DNA of 64,000 bases, from the NCBI GenBank assembly GCA_030407085.1, contig CM059582.1:138317501-138381500 (forward strand), read 5' to 3'. The first letter of the stretch is position 1, and each line of letters opens with the position of its first letter. Positions 20,282-31,494 of this stretch are shown in pieces. Below the pieces are notes generated by a model that had not been told where the DNA came from, did no database searches, and worked only from the letters and a program-made list of their open reading frames with translations. A program made the position numbers and the translations under genes. This stretch comes from Trichopria drosophilae. Taxonomy: Eukaryota > Arthropoda > Insecta > Hymenoptera > Diapriidae.

Positions 20282-21111
20282 GGTTATCTTAGTTGGGTCT
20301 TCGGTTCGTACCGTGTTTCGGTAAATTTCTGCTTTGACCGCGAATTTCTCTATTGTTATCTTCCTGGAATCTTTCTTTTCACGGAGAATATCTCGAGTAG
20401 ATCCTTTAACGCGACAGTTGTTATCTCTTACTGTTTTATTTAGCATATTCGGGAAAAATGCGGTTATCTTACGATTTTCTAGTTCTCGTTACTTTCGGAA
20501 TGACGAAGCTCAAAGGCCACGCGCGACGCTATGGTTAACTATCAAAAACGCGATCGAAGATCTTTCTCTTAAAATTTCATGAGATGCTTTGGTAAGAGGA
20601 TAACTTCGTCTTTACGAGGACTTCAGGAAAAAGCCGTCACGTGGTTATCTTTTGTGATCGTTCGGTACCGGGGAGAAATAAATAGCAGTTCGGGCAAAAG
20701 CAAGGTCGAGTATAGTATGGTTATCTTTATCGTTTCGAATGAGCGGGTCCCGTGATCGGAAATAGAGATAGTAACGAAAACGGAAATACAACGCATGGAA
20801 AGCAAATTCCGCCGAACGTGATGCTCTGTAATGTCACACCGCGACGGCGACAATATGGCCGCCGGTTTTCGAACCGCGGCCCGCGACGTGATCTCCAGTT
20901 GGCTTGGAGAGCCGTTGATTAGCATGGTCGACATTTTAACTTCATTATTTAGCTTCTTATGAACGAAAATGTAAGCTCGTTAATTGTACCTTGGTTCGCT
21001 GGGTCGCTCTTGTGAGCGATCGTCTTTGAACTTCTTGGTTATCTTTTCACTCTGTTAGAGTGAACACTGTGGTTGTGTTATCTTGCCCCTCTTGTGAGGC
21101 GGCGCTATCTT
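20282..21111 (-). promoter_or_regulatory. Array of AAGATAACC (GATA-factor-type) motifs
   Basis: GGTTATCTT occurs exactly at 20282, 20462, 20643, 20719 and 21037, with near copies TGTTATCTT at 20354 and 21076 and GCTATCTT at 21104. Its complement, AAGATAACC, contains the WGATAA core bound by GATA-family factors. Two intervals are 180 and 181 bp. The surrounding sequence is only weakly repeated, so the word itself seems conserved. Function is inferred. Confidence 0.45.
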
Positions 21112-21659
21112 ACAAATTAACGAGCGGACTTTTTGTGCAATAAGAAGGATTTTCTCGGGTAATACTCCAGCCTATCTATCGGTAAGGAATTCATGCGTGC
21201 AATGCTAACTGAACCGGGCCCTCCTCGCAGTTAAATTACCTAGATTGCCGATTCACGAGCAATCTTTGTGGGGCCAAGGCTATCTAGCACTGCCGGAAGG
21301 TAGTGCCGTGTTTTTGTTATGTTTTTGTACGTAAGGCTAACTGTCTCTACTGAGACGCTAAAGTTGTTGCGTATAAGTATGAGTGTGTTAACTTGAATAT
21401 CAGTGTCCGCGGGGAATTAATCGGTTCATTAATTCACGCGGTAAAGTCGTGTGGGTTTCGGGTAGCGTATTTTCGGTGGTTTGTTCGCGGTTAGTAGATT
21501 TCAGTAAAGGGGAATAATCGGTTAATTTAGTCGGTTTCGGTAGTTTCGTGAGGTTCGGATAACGTCGTTCAGTGTAGTTTCTGTATGTGATTCGTATAAG
21601 TTCGTGTGGGTAGTGTAGTGGCGTATTGGGGAGGGCTCGTGATTATCGGACGAGCACGG

Positions 21660-21985
21660 TTCCTCGACGGGTTCGTCGCAGGGCGCCGTGGCCGCGTGCG
21701 AAAGTCCCGACCGAGTCCGTCGCAAGGCAGCGCGCTTCGGAAAGTCCTTGTCGAGTTCGACGGCGGGCAGCCCCGTCTTTAGAAAGTCCTGGTAGAGTTC
21801 GTCGCCAGGCGCTGCGTGCGAGAAAAGTCCTTGTAGAGTCCGTCGCAGGGAATCGTATTTAGAAAGTTCTGGTAGAATCCGTCGCCAGGCACCGCGTGCG
21901 AAAAGTCCCTGTCGAGTTCGTCGCAGGGCATCGTATTAGGAAGTCCCTGTCGTGCTTGTCGCGGAATTGCGTGTCGTCGCGTGTC
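21660..21985 (+). repeat. About 40-bp GC-rich minisatellite, 7-8 units
   Basis: AAAGTCC-type starts at 21701, 21741, 21783, 21824, 21863, 21902 and 21939 recur every 38-42 bp. Each is followed by a GAGTTCGTCGC-like block and a GCGTGCG-type end. Units differ by several bases, so the array is old. Confidence 0.8.
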
Positions 21986-22159
21986 GGGGAATCGTGTATG
22001 AAATGTGAACCCTATAATCTGGGGCGTGAGAGAGGGCGCGAGAAACTTAGCGAGCCGTCCTCGTCGGCCGTGGTCGCGTAGTCCTTCGTCTGCGCCCTCT
22101 CCCTTGCCGAGCCGGGAACTGGGGCTGAGATAGCGGGCACACCAGCGCGTGCGGCGCGC

Positions 22160-22169
22160 CTATAAATTT
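22160..22169 (+). promoter_or_regulatory. TATA box in CpG-rich block
   Basis: CCTATAAATT inside GC-rich DNA just before the CpG block ends. A start near 22190 would transcribe rightward into the CR1-like LINE and beyond. Speculative. Confidence 0.3.
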
Positions 22170-22389
22170 GTCGAACCTCGGTTCGTCTGGCGCCCTCATT
22201 TACCATCTGGCGCCCCGTGCGATTTTCGTGGACTCCAGGGAAAAGTTCGGTTTTGCAGGCGGCCACGAGCGACGACGACGGACGAGCGGAAGTGAAAAAG
22301 TTGGGGTTGGGGGTCACAACGCATTCTGCTCCGATTGTATCAAACGCCACCCAACCCAACCCAGGCATGGACCATACACTAAGAGACAG

Positions 22390-25300
22390 TATATTAGGTG
22401 GGATAAAACAAGACTTTACCTGTCACGATAGCTCACGCCTAATTGAGAATAAACGGCGAAGATTTGCAAAAGCAATCTATCATTTCACAACAATATGCTG
22501 TGAAAAGGACCAATTATGGTCAATAATTAGCCCTAAATTGCGAGCTGATGATACCATCGGAATAATCTTATTACGCATTCCAATATTAATACAAGTTAAT
22601 TCTAATTTAGAGCGAATCTGACGACTGCCTATCACGAACAATTGTGTTTTGTCAGAATTCAAAATAAGTGTATTAGCCTCAGACCATGTAGCTATAATTA
22701 CAAACTGACTAGAAAGAGTGAGCTTAGCCTCATCAAATTATATGTCAGGGTAAAAAGAATGTAGTACTGGAGTGTTGTCAGCATAGTTTTTAAGTTTTAC
22801 ATTTGTGCAGCAATCAAAAATATCAACTGTGTATATAATAAAAATAAAGTTTTACGCCCTCAGGTACCCCACACACCATGGCTTGGAAATAAGGGATTTA
22901 TTATTATTTTCAGTAGCTACTCACTGTGTTCTCTTGGAAAGGTACGACTTTACCAGACGGCACGCGGTCTCTGTAACACCGTAGAATTTGAGCTTCGCTA
23001 TAAGCAATTCATGGTTTAACGTATCAAAAGCTCGTGAAAAATGAAGTAGGCATAAAAAAGAGAGTAAGCCTTTATCAGCATTTCGTAAAATGTCGTCTGA
23101 TAAATCTAGCAGAGCGGATTCACATCCGTGGGATTTCCTAAATCCGGACTGAAAAAGAGGAAAACGCATATGTTGGTTGAAATATTTCGATAATTGGTCA
23201 TAAAGAATGGCTTCAGCTATTTTGGAAAACAAAGGTAGTCGGCTAATAGGACGACGGTCTTTTGGAGACATAGAAACTTTAATTTTTGGTAGTGGAGTGA
23301 CTAGGTCATGTTTCCAAGCCGAAGAAATAAAATATATTATGTTCAAAAATTGAGGCAAATAAAACTCATGTATGTACGCAAGCATTTCCCAGGAGATACC
23401 ATCTGAACCTGCAGCAGAACATTTAAGATTTGTAATTACTTTTTGGAGATCATAGATTCAAATTTGTCTAAACTGTCCGGATCATTGAAAGACTGAGCTC
23501 ACTAATTCTATTGTTACATAGACTTAAAGTGTAACTTTATATTCCGCCAGAACTCTTTATACTTGAGAGCGTTTAGTCTCAAAATCAACCTTACATTCAC
23601 TTAAAATATACGTCGTTTGATTACGTAGTAATTTATAATAAACTATATCGTTATCTGATCTAGATTTACGCATTTTAGTTTGAGCGATACTTCTCTTCTT
23701 GATGAAAATTTTAACTGTATTCGTTACCCAAGCTTCAATTCGTAAGCTTCAAAAAGTAATATATAACTCACAAGTAGTTTTTGTGAGAAATTCGACTTTC
23801 TCATCAACTGAGTGAAGAAGTGGAATCGCGACCCACGGCGCACAGGTAGTTACTTTAAAAAGCTCACGATCAAATACATTGAAGTCGCGTTTGAGTATAA
23901 ATTTATCTCGATGGTGTTCACAGAGACAAAGAATATCAGTACCAATCATCCTGTGATCAGCGGTCGGCGTGATGGTCGTGCGGGCTAAGGCGTCAGTCTT
24001 AGTCAGCCCGAACTGAACTTCGCGAAGGGCCCGAGTTCGAATCACCGTCCTGCAATTTTCTCTGCTTATGTCCAGTGTGGAATAACCGGGGAACTTTGCT
24101 GGGCGAAGGTACGAATTTGGGACCATTGCCGACCCCCCGTCGGCAGTTATCGGTACCGTCAGCGTCTTATCCGCGGTCGGTACGTCGTGGGTCTTATCTC
24201 GGATAAAGATGGGATAAGCCCCGCGTCGTACTCGATAAGGCACAGACCGACGAATCTGCTGGTGGTACCGATATTGGGGTAGGGGGGACTGGCTCTGGGT
24301 AGGTGTTGTGTGTGCCTATAGTTTCTGTCTTGTACTGTCTGTCTCTGTCCTGTACCTCTCCACCCGAGAGCCGACCCGCAAATAGACATATTCGTCATTA
24401 ACGCGGGGGAAAATTTCCTGTCCTTTGTCCTTTGTCCTTTGTCCATCCTGTGATCAGATACTCCAAGTGAGTCAACATTAAAAGTATTTAACATTATTCG
24501 AGATTAAAATCGCATCAAGTAAAGTGGCAGAAGAGTCTGTCAAGGTGGTTGGTGAATCAATAATTTGTTGCAGACCGGAAGAATCTATCCAAGAGTCGAG
24601 TTTGGATGAGTCAGGCTTAAATTTAGATAGCAAACCAGACTTGAGATCTCCCATTATTATTATTATTATTATTATTTGGTGAACTATTGTTCTTAAATGA
24701 AATAAAGTCTTCATAATTTATTGAAACACGGGAAGGACTGTATAGACCCCAAAGCCGAAACTGTTTTTATGATATCTTAAGATAAACCATAACACTTCCA
24801 ACCCAAACTCACTAAGGGCATTCACGAAACAGATGTAGTTAAACTCGTTTTTGAAATATACGGCAATACCCCCGCTACGTGAGTATTTTCTATCTTTTTG
24901 TAATAGACTGCAGCCGCTAATATTTATATCATCATTATTCATTCTATCGGACAACCAAGATTCGCAGGCACCGAAAATATCAATATTGAACGATAAAATA
25001 GAAACTTTAATTTTCACAAAATGGGGGGCAAGAGAGCGAACATTTAAAAAGAATATGCGTATACAATTAGAAGACGAAATTGATGTGTTAGATGATGCCG
25101 ATCTTGATTCAATTTTCTGCATACTTGAGTGGCTACCTTTATGTCGTCATGCTGAAACTTCCTCCAAATTATCTTCGCAAATAATTTCAATAGGATTTGC
25201 GTCCTTACTTGACTTGTAACGTACAATGCCTCTCCAAATGTAAATATATTTATCCACTTGCCCCTTAATGAGATCATGTGCTTTATTTTTTAGAGCTAAA

Positions 25301-25440
25301 GTATCCGCCGGAAGATGTTTATTGATGTACACTGATGTCTTATTAAAAGTAAGCGAATTTCTTCAGCTGAAAAATATTTCCGTAAGCTCATTGCTTTAAT
25401 AAATGACGTTCGAAGATCAGCATTTGATAATTTGACGGTA
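22390..25440 (-). pseudogene. CR1-like LINE relic: ORF1 tail, endonuclease and RT
   Basis: Order on the minus strand fits one LINE. An ORF1 C-terminal 'KLSNADLRTSFIKA' and 'INKHLPADTLALKNKAHDLI' segment lies at 25440-25150. The APE-type endonuclease follows ('FFLNVRSLAPHFVKIK', 'ACESWLSD', 'SGGIAVYF') at 25122-24718, with its end ('DSLGVSDH') at 24714-24470. RT occupies 23490-22921 ('RPISRLPLFSKIAEAI', 'FRKSHGCESALLDLSDD', 'FSRAFDTLNHELL') and the thumb ends near 22480. The catalytic box reads 'YADNT', so the second Asp is lost. Frame shifts and stops are many. The endonuclease is split by a SINE (23961-24436). Confidence 0.7.
23961..24436 (+). mobile_element. tRNA-Leu-type SINE with (TTGTCC)n tail and 14-bp target duplication
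   Basis: CATCCTGTGATCAG occurs exactly at 23947-23960 and 24437-24450, bracketing a 476-bp insertion. The head is tRNA-Leu-like: ATGGTCGTGCGGGCTAAGGCG for the D-arm/A box and GAGTTCGAATCAC for the B box, with a long variable-arm-like stretch between. The tail is TCCTTTGTCC repeated. It sits inside the LINE endonuclease, so it is younger than the LINE. The intact duplication suggests it is fairly recent. Confidence 0.85.
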
Positions 25441-26037
25441 AACCTTCGGATGAGCTGCACGTTCGAAATGAAACAATCGATAACGCGTTTTCGATGTATT
25501 TTTACCTCCTGAAAACGAATATGACAGTAGAAATTGGTGCTCGGCCATATCTTGGCCGAAATTTTGAAAAAACTGCCAAGAAACGCTTTTTTTTTTTAGT
25601 TTTTTGCATTTATTTCGAAAAGTACAAATCGTATCAAAAAATATTTCCAACAAAAGTTGTAGAGCGGGAAATTCTCTACAAAATAGATACTATACATTTT
25701 TTTTGTAAGCTCAACAGTAATGCCGTACAATAAACCTTACAACAATTTATGTTATCTCCTGCTTATTACTTCTTTGAGATACTGAGGTTATTGCTTAAAT
25801 TGTATTAGCATTATTTTTTACTGTTTACGGAGATCAGCTTGTTATTGCATTGTATCATCATTGTCAACTTTGATCATTTAAAGTTTTATGTTTGTATCGA
25901 ATGTTCAAATTTTTTGATGATTTTTACCTCTCCAGCAAGCGTTCAATTATTCCAATAAAAAGATCCGACTGTTTCGAAACATCCTTCGCGGCAATATCGA
26001 TTTGGGTTTTCAAATGTCACCGGGCCACGTTATCGAT
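25441..26037. other. AT-rich repeat-like DNA
   Basis: Contains TE-like prose such as GCTCGGCCATATCTTGGCCGA, a short palindrome at 25540-25560, and a T run. No gene supported. Confidence 0.35.
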
Positions 26038-26235
26038 GTGAAGCAGTCGATATTCACATGTTCACCAATTGTCACGGTGTGAATGATGCCCCCAAAATAA
26101 ATAAACTTTAAAATTTAATTTACAAACGAACCATACTTTGCTGACAATTATTTTTTGCACCATCGGCTTCAGAAAAAAAATCTTCATCACGGTATATCTC
26201 TCATGCGCCATTGCAACAACACCCTGTATAAACCG
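26038..26235 (+). repeat. Direct repeat, left copy
   Basis: GTGAAGCAGTCGATATTCACATG through ...CAACACCCTGTATA is repeated in the same direction at 26808-27025, with small insertions in the second copy. The two bracket a LINE fragment, so a duplication, or two related insertions, have enclosed it. Confidence 0.7.
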
Positions 26236-26246
26236 CGCAGCAATAG

Positions 26247-26847
26247 TCAAAGTATCTTAAAATCAGTGAGGAAACAAGGATGGTAATAAGGCGCGATTTT
26301 ACGCAGTTGGCGTAATGCAGAGAATACTTTGTTCGACATTTTCGTAAGGTGGTTCTTCCATGGAAGCGTCTCGTTGAACACGAGACCCAGGTTCGTCACT
26401 GATTTTACCCACGGTAAGACGATATCATGTATGGCAATCGGAGTAATTAAATCAAAATTGAGGGCATTAAGGTAAGAAGCACTGCCAACAAACAAAGCTT
26501 TAGTTTTGCCAAGATTTAGTGCAAGGTCATTAATACTAGTCCATTGACAGAAGAGGAAATACAGTACGCGTCCACGTTAAAATTCGTTGCCAATTTCTGC
26601 TGCCGTGGAAATGAGTATGAAAACAAATAAATCTCGTAAGTGAGAGCCTGAGTTTTTTCGGGCGAAGGTGACCCTCGGTATAAACATTAGAAATTTCTTT
26701 CCGTGTAGCCAAGTCTAGCTCAGCCACTGGGCATTTAAGAAAAATGTTAGTATCATCCGAGAATATCATGTGATCGTATTGTCGGAGAACGCCGGGCCCC
26801 GTTTTCGATGTGAAGCAGTCTATATTCACATGTTCACCAATTATCAC
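26247..26847 (-). pseudogene. Second CR1-like RT fragment
   Basis: On the minus strand the catalytic box appears as 'MIFSDDTNIFLKC' near 26770, then the thumb with 'FVGSASYLNALNFDLITP', 'VTNLGLVFNETLPWKNHL' and 'MSNKVFSALRQLRK' at 26495-26247. Similar to, but distinct from, the LINE at 22.4-25.4 kb. Frames are broken. Confidence 0.65.
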
Positions 26848-27025
26848 GTTGTGAAGGATTTAAAATTTAAAACTTAAAAACTAAAATTTCAAATGTAAAA
26901 CTTTAAAATTTAATTTACAAACGAACCATACCTTGTTGAAAATTATTATTTGCACCGTTGGCTTCAGTAAATAAAATCTTCATCATGGTATATCCCACAT
27001 GCGCCATTGTAACAACACCCTCTAT
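26808..27025 (+). repeat. Direct repeat, right copy
   Basis: Same family as 26038-26235, enlarged by an AT-rich 40-bp duplication of TTTAAAATTT words near 26860-26910. Confidence 0.7.
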
Positions 27026-27179
27026 ATAATGACATTAACGTAACTAAAAATTATACTGTTAAAACAATGAGTTTCTGGGGATTCGTTTTATCTCATAACA
27101 GGAATTTGCTTTAGTAGGAACGATTTTAAAATTGCTACATTATTGTTGTTATTGTTTAAATAATTAACGGGAGCACACT

Positions 27180-30100
27180 CGCGGGAAGACTAAGAAGGTA
27201 ATTTCAAGTTTGAAATTTGATTCGGAGAAGAAGCTGAGAGAGGCAGTTTCGAGGCTCTTCTGGCGATGAAGCGGCCAATTCTCGCGAACGATTGAGGAGA
27301 ATCTTAGGCAGTCTGGAATCGGGCAGTCTGAGAGTCTTTGTGATCCATTTTAGTGACCTATTAATTATCTCTACCGCAATCGGAGGAATACCCAGTTCTA
27401 AGCGAATTAAGTAGGGTGGGGTATTTCTCGGTAAATGGAGAAGCATTTTAAAAAAGTCTACCTGCACAGACTCCAGTCTGTAAAAACACCGTGGAGCCCA
27501 GAAAGGGGCCGCATATAATTAAACCGGCGTATCCATGGCTCTGTACAGTTTCCAGTATGCGTCTCAAGAGTCGATTTTTACGGAGTTAATTACCGCTAGG
27601 GTCGCTGCTGATGCGGCCCTACTACGGGTAATAGCGTCCTCGGTGGGCAGCAGGACCGATGCTTAGGAGAACACAATCCCCAGGAATCTGTAGGCGTTAA
27701 CGACCTCAATAGGCGTGTTGTTGTAAAGAAATCCCCTCAAGAACCGATCGAGTGGACCAGCCCCTCTGAAACGGACTCTTAGTTTTCTCAGCATTAACAG
27801 TGAGCCGTTTGATCGAACAGTAGTCCAAGAGGATTCCCAGTTTCCGACGAAGATCTGAGGGAGAAAAAGCGAGAATAGCAAGGTCGTCCGCGTAGAGCAG
27901 CATTAACTGATCCCTGGGTCTAGTGGCGTCCACCCCGCGCACATCGTTGTCTCGAAAGAAAGATACAATGTCTGAAATAAATAGAATAAATAATAAGGGG
28001 CTCAAAATTTCACCCTGCAAAACGCCTATTGTAACATTAAAACCCGAGGTTTTCGGTAGAGCGCGCTAAACAACCTGACGAATTTGGCGCTATCACCTAG
28101 TCCAAGGAACTGTCGCCAGAGAAAATAATGCGGAACGGAGTCAAAGGCTTTCTTAAAGTCCACGAAAAGCCTAAAAAGATTCGATTTCCGTCGACTCAAA
28201 ACAATTTGAGCGGTTACGAGGATGCAAAAGATATTGTCCTCCGTCCCTCTCCCCACACTGAAGCCGGATTGCTCCTCCGGCAGGATGTTTCTCTGCGTTG
28301 CTCACTTGGACAGGCGTGTACATAAGATCTGTGAGAAAATTTTCGCCAGGGCGTTAGTAATAGCGATTAAACGATAGTTGTGGGAATTGTTGCGCGCGCC
28401 CTTCTTGTGCAAAGGAAAAATCGACGCATGAGCCCAGCCAGAGGGGAATGACTCAGCCGCCAAGATACTATTGAAGAGCGAGAGAAGAAAAGAAAGCCCA
28501 TGGTCGTCCATGAGCTTAAAAAGCTCAGCAGGGATTTTGTCCGAACCAACGGCCTTCCCCACCCTCAAGGCACTCAGACAGTCCTTCAGCTCAGACAGGG
28601 AGAGAGGAGAGTCCCGCTCTGGGTCAAAAGTGCCAAAGTACTTCTCGGAACGCATTACTGTTTGCGGAAAAGTCGTGATAAAAAACGCGTTCCATTCTTC
28701 GTCTGTCACCTGGAGGCGAAGCATGGGTTTCGAACGGAATTGCCGAATCGCAGACTAAAAATTTGACAAACAAAAGACCTGCGTGTAGGTCTAAAGTCAT
28801 CGGACGTGGCCACACTGTAACCGTCCTCCCTCAAATGTCATAGGGCACGGCAAGAGATCTTTTGGCGGAGAAACACCCCCCGTGGAACCATTGCTTGACA
28901 GATACGAGGGGCGATTTATTGACACTCAGACGAAAGCAAAAGTCGGTATGTTTCAAGTGCATATTATTCTCGTCCGAGGGCTTCTGAAACCGAGACACCC
29001 GGTGAATTACGGAGCCATGAGCGGCTGGCTGCAAGGTGGATATGTTATCAGAGAGATTGAGTTCTACATATACTGGCGGATGGTCCTAGCCGAAGAGATC
29101 ATAAGGTCATGAATATATTGCACGTGAGAAATCGAGACCCAGACAAGGTCCAGGACGCTAAAACCCGTATGTCCTATAAAAGTAAAATGAGTCGGGAAGT
29201 CGTTGGACGTTCGGACATTTAATAAGGCATAATTGTTCGACGACATAAAATCCGACAAGAGGGTTCCGCGACGGTTGAGAGTTTCGTCGTAAAAATGCCT
29301 ACCAACTCGCACAGAGGATTCATCGAAGATGTGAGGGAGATCACTTAAAGTGTCTGATGGACCAACTCGGCAATTAAAATCGCTACCTAGGATAAAAATA
29401 CAGTTAGGGTACTGGCCAGTTAGTGTGTCTAGGACAGATTGCAGGGAGGAAAGTAGAGGTACTAAATCGGAAAGAGGAAAGAAGTAAAAGGATCCAACAA
29501 TTAAATTAAGTGGAAGCGTATTCAATTTATAAAAAAAGCCCGTGAGGAGACGAATCCAAAACAGTGGAACATATATTAGGGATAAAGAAGGTCGAAAGGC
29601 CACGGGGCGGCCTAGGATGCTGGCGCGGATGGCTAGCGAATCAATCACCAAGTGACCAGTAGAAATATCCTCTGTGCGAATTTCGGAGTCGCGCCAGGTT
29701 TTGGAGAAGTTTATAATTTTGAACGCGGAGTAAAAAGAACTACTTTTAATATTAGAAAAACTGCGAGCATTCCAGAAAATTAATTTTAAAAAATTACGGC
29801 GCAAGGATGACTTATTAAAAACCGGTAAAGAAGAAACTGCAGCAGTAGAAGACATCGGAGAAACGATGACAGCAGTGTGAGGTCGGGGACAGGTTAAAAA
29901 CCCGAGCCGAATGTAGGCTGAGTTTCTTCGGTGTCCATGGAAGAAGACCTTTTGTTGAGGTTCGGGCGCCTTTGACGAGATTTGCCCTGATAATTTTTTC
30001 CACCTTGTTCCTAATCTCAACTGTTTCGCTCGTACAGTTGGTAATACTGGACTGAAGTTCGGTAGATTGCATATTAATTGCAGCGAGTAGAGACTGCTGC

Positions 30101-30452
30101 AATGACACGAGCGTCTGCGCTGGTGCGGTCGAAGACATAGTCGTACCTACGGGCGACTGGGAATCCAGCCTGCCTTGCGCGGAGGGGGGGGGGGGGGGGC
30201 TACCCTCAGACGGCTAACACATTGGTCGTTCAAATCGTCCGCGTCAAGCTGGGCGTCTCGCTTTCGTTTCGCGAAACGGAAGTCTTCCAAAGCGCTATCG
30301 TTAGTCGAATAGTCCACAGGACGCCGTCCCTTTTCCTTAATGATTAGTAACGGGCTAAATCTTTGTGAGCCGCTTCGTTTTGCCAAGACGCCCAACTTTT
30401 CCCTCTTCGAAAATGCTCCATAGTGGTAACTAATAAAGTGAGATGGCGTCAA
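27180..30452 (-). pseudogene. APE-type LINE of unassigned clade, ORF1 and ORF2 remnants
   Basis: Reading 5' to 3' on the minus strand: a charged ORF1-like region (30452-30147) with a poly-Pro stretch made by a 16-base G/C run, then a helical segment from 30138. An apurinic-type endonuclease ('FILGSDFNCRVG', 'NRRGTLLSDFMSSNN') is at 30020-29064. RT with 'GSDKIPAELFKL', 'VDFKKAFDSVPHYFLW' and 'LLYADDLAILAF' follows, and the C-terminal 'QVDFFKMLLHLPRNTPPYLI' ends near 27204. Frame shifts occur about every 300 bp. Endonuclease and RT active-site words survive, but continuity does not. Clade not resolved (I-, RTEX- or Nimb-like candidates). Confidence 0.65.
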
Positions 30453-30479
30453 ACATGTCGATTGGGTGATTGTAAAAAG

Positions 30480-30790
30480 TTTATTAGTAACAGGATATTT
30501 TCAAGTTTAATCTCAAGATAATTAATTTAAATACACGAAAAAACGTTTGTCCTACAAAACGGATGGTTTAGCTTAAGGGTCCGCCACTCCAAACATGTCG
30601 AAATGAAGACGTCATAAAAAATAATTAGTAACAAGCTGATTTTTTTACAGTTGCTTAATCACTATTTTTATAATTAAATGGTCACATTACCCTACAAATT
30701 TGGTGGTATGTTTTCCTAGTCCTACGCTCGTACGTTGTCGATTCTACGACAATATTCTTTTTGTTAGTAACCGTAGGACGGAAATGACAC
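30480..30790 (+). repeat. Dispersed repeat related to 54213-54348 and 62855-63050
   Basis: 30510-30690 is found inverted at 62875-63050 and 30700-30775 inverted at 54270-54345. The family therefore has at least two copies; the second was split by the 8.5-kb element. Key words are CGTTTGTCCTACAAAACGG and CTACGACAATATTC. Terminal structure is unclear. Confidence 0.65.
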
Positions 30791-31069
30791 ATGCTAGATT
30801 AGTGTATTCTCTGCCTAAATAAAATAGTGACCTACACAAAAATGGGTATGTATCGCTAGTCCGACAAGAATTATTTTATAACTGCGGTTATTGCAATTTA
30901 ATATTACTAATAAAATGAATTTCTTTGATTAGTTGTAATGTATTATTATACCAAGGACCGTATCATCGAGAATTAATTTTCCGAAGTTATTTCATGAAAC
31001 GGTCGAGAATTTCTATATTGTTGCTTTGCAACAAATTAAAGTAATTGAAAAAATACTAAATTTCAATAT

Positions 31070-31430
31070 TTGAATTTTTTCCTCGAAAACTATCAGGTTT
31101 TGGAAAAAATGGCAAAGAACAAAAAACGCTTAGAATTAGAATAGTAAATATTAAAATAATTGTTTAAGAATTTAAATTACAAAATTTGTCAAAAAATCAT
31201 TTTAAAAAATCTGAAAAAATTCCAGTCCATTCCTCGATGATTTCTAGTATAGAAACTGTTCATTCATAGCATTTTTTCAAAAAGCTCATAGTTTTTAGTT
31301 TAAGCGTCCAGAAATGTTTCAAAGAAATTTTCATTGTTGGCGCCATTTTGAGGTCATCACAATGAAATGGGGTATAAAAGTAAAATTTTTTCTTAAGATA
31401 TTTTCTTGACCTTTATTCAGAGTTTCAATA
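31070..31430 (+). repeat. Diverged copy of the 5100-5450 repeat
   Basis: Shares 'CCTCGAAAACTATCA', 'AGCGTCCA', 'GGCGCCATTTTGAGGTC' and 'TATAAAAGTAAAATTTT' in the same order as 5110-5445. Related non-coding transposon sequence. Confidence 0.6.
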
Positions 31431-31494
31431 GAATCCCAACTTTGACCAATTCTGACTCAATTTTTGACGCAAAATTTGAATTGATAGTGTAACA

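Larger units (their letters stand above)
19299..22372 (+). other. CpG- and GC-enriched block of unknown nature
   Basis: It starts with TGTAACGTGGC and a palindrome, carries a repeated TATAGGGGGACTGCTCCGAAGAAG-like word at 19417 and 19541, and from 19750 becomes CpG-rich, unlike the AT-rich surroundings. It contains the AAGATAACC array, a 40-bp minisatellite and a TATA box near 22160. Two TGGCGCCC words (about 22188 and 22213) resemble primer-binding sites. A very long LTR plus leader of a retroelement, or a host promoter region, are both possible; neither is proven. No long convincing ORF. Confidence 0.4.

Noticed and set aside
19299..22212. Single 2.9-kb LTR (TGTAACG...ATTTACCA) followed by a TGGCGCCC primer site
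   Set aside because: Without a second copy, a target duplication or downstream gag the call is not supportable; kept only as one possibility.
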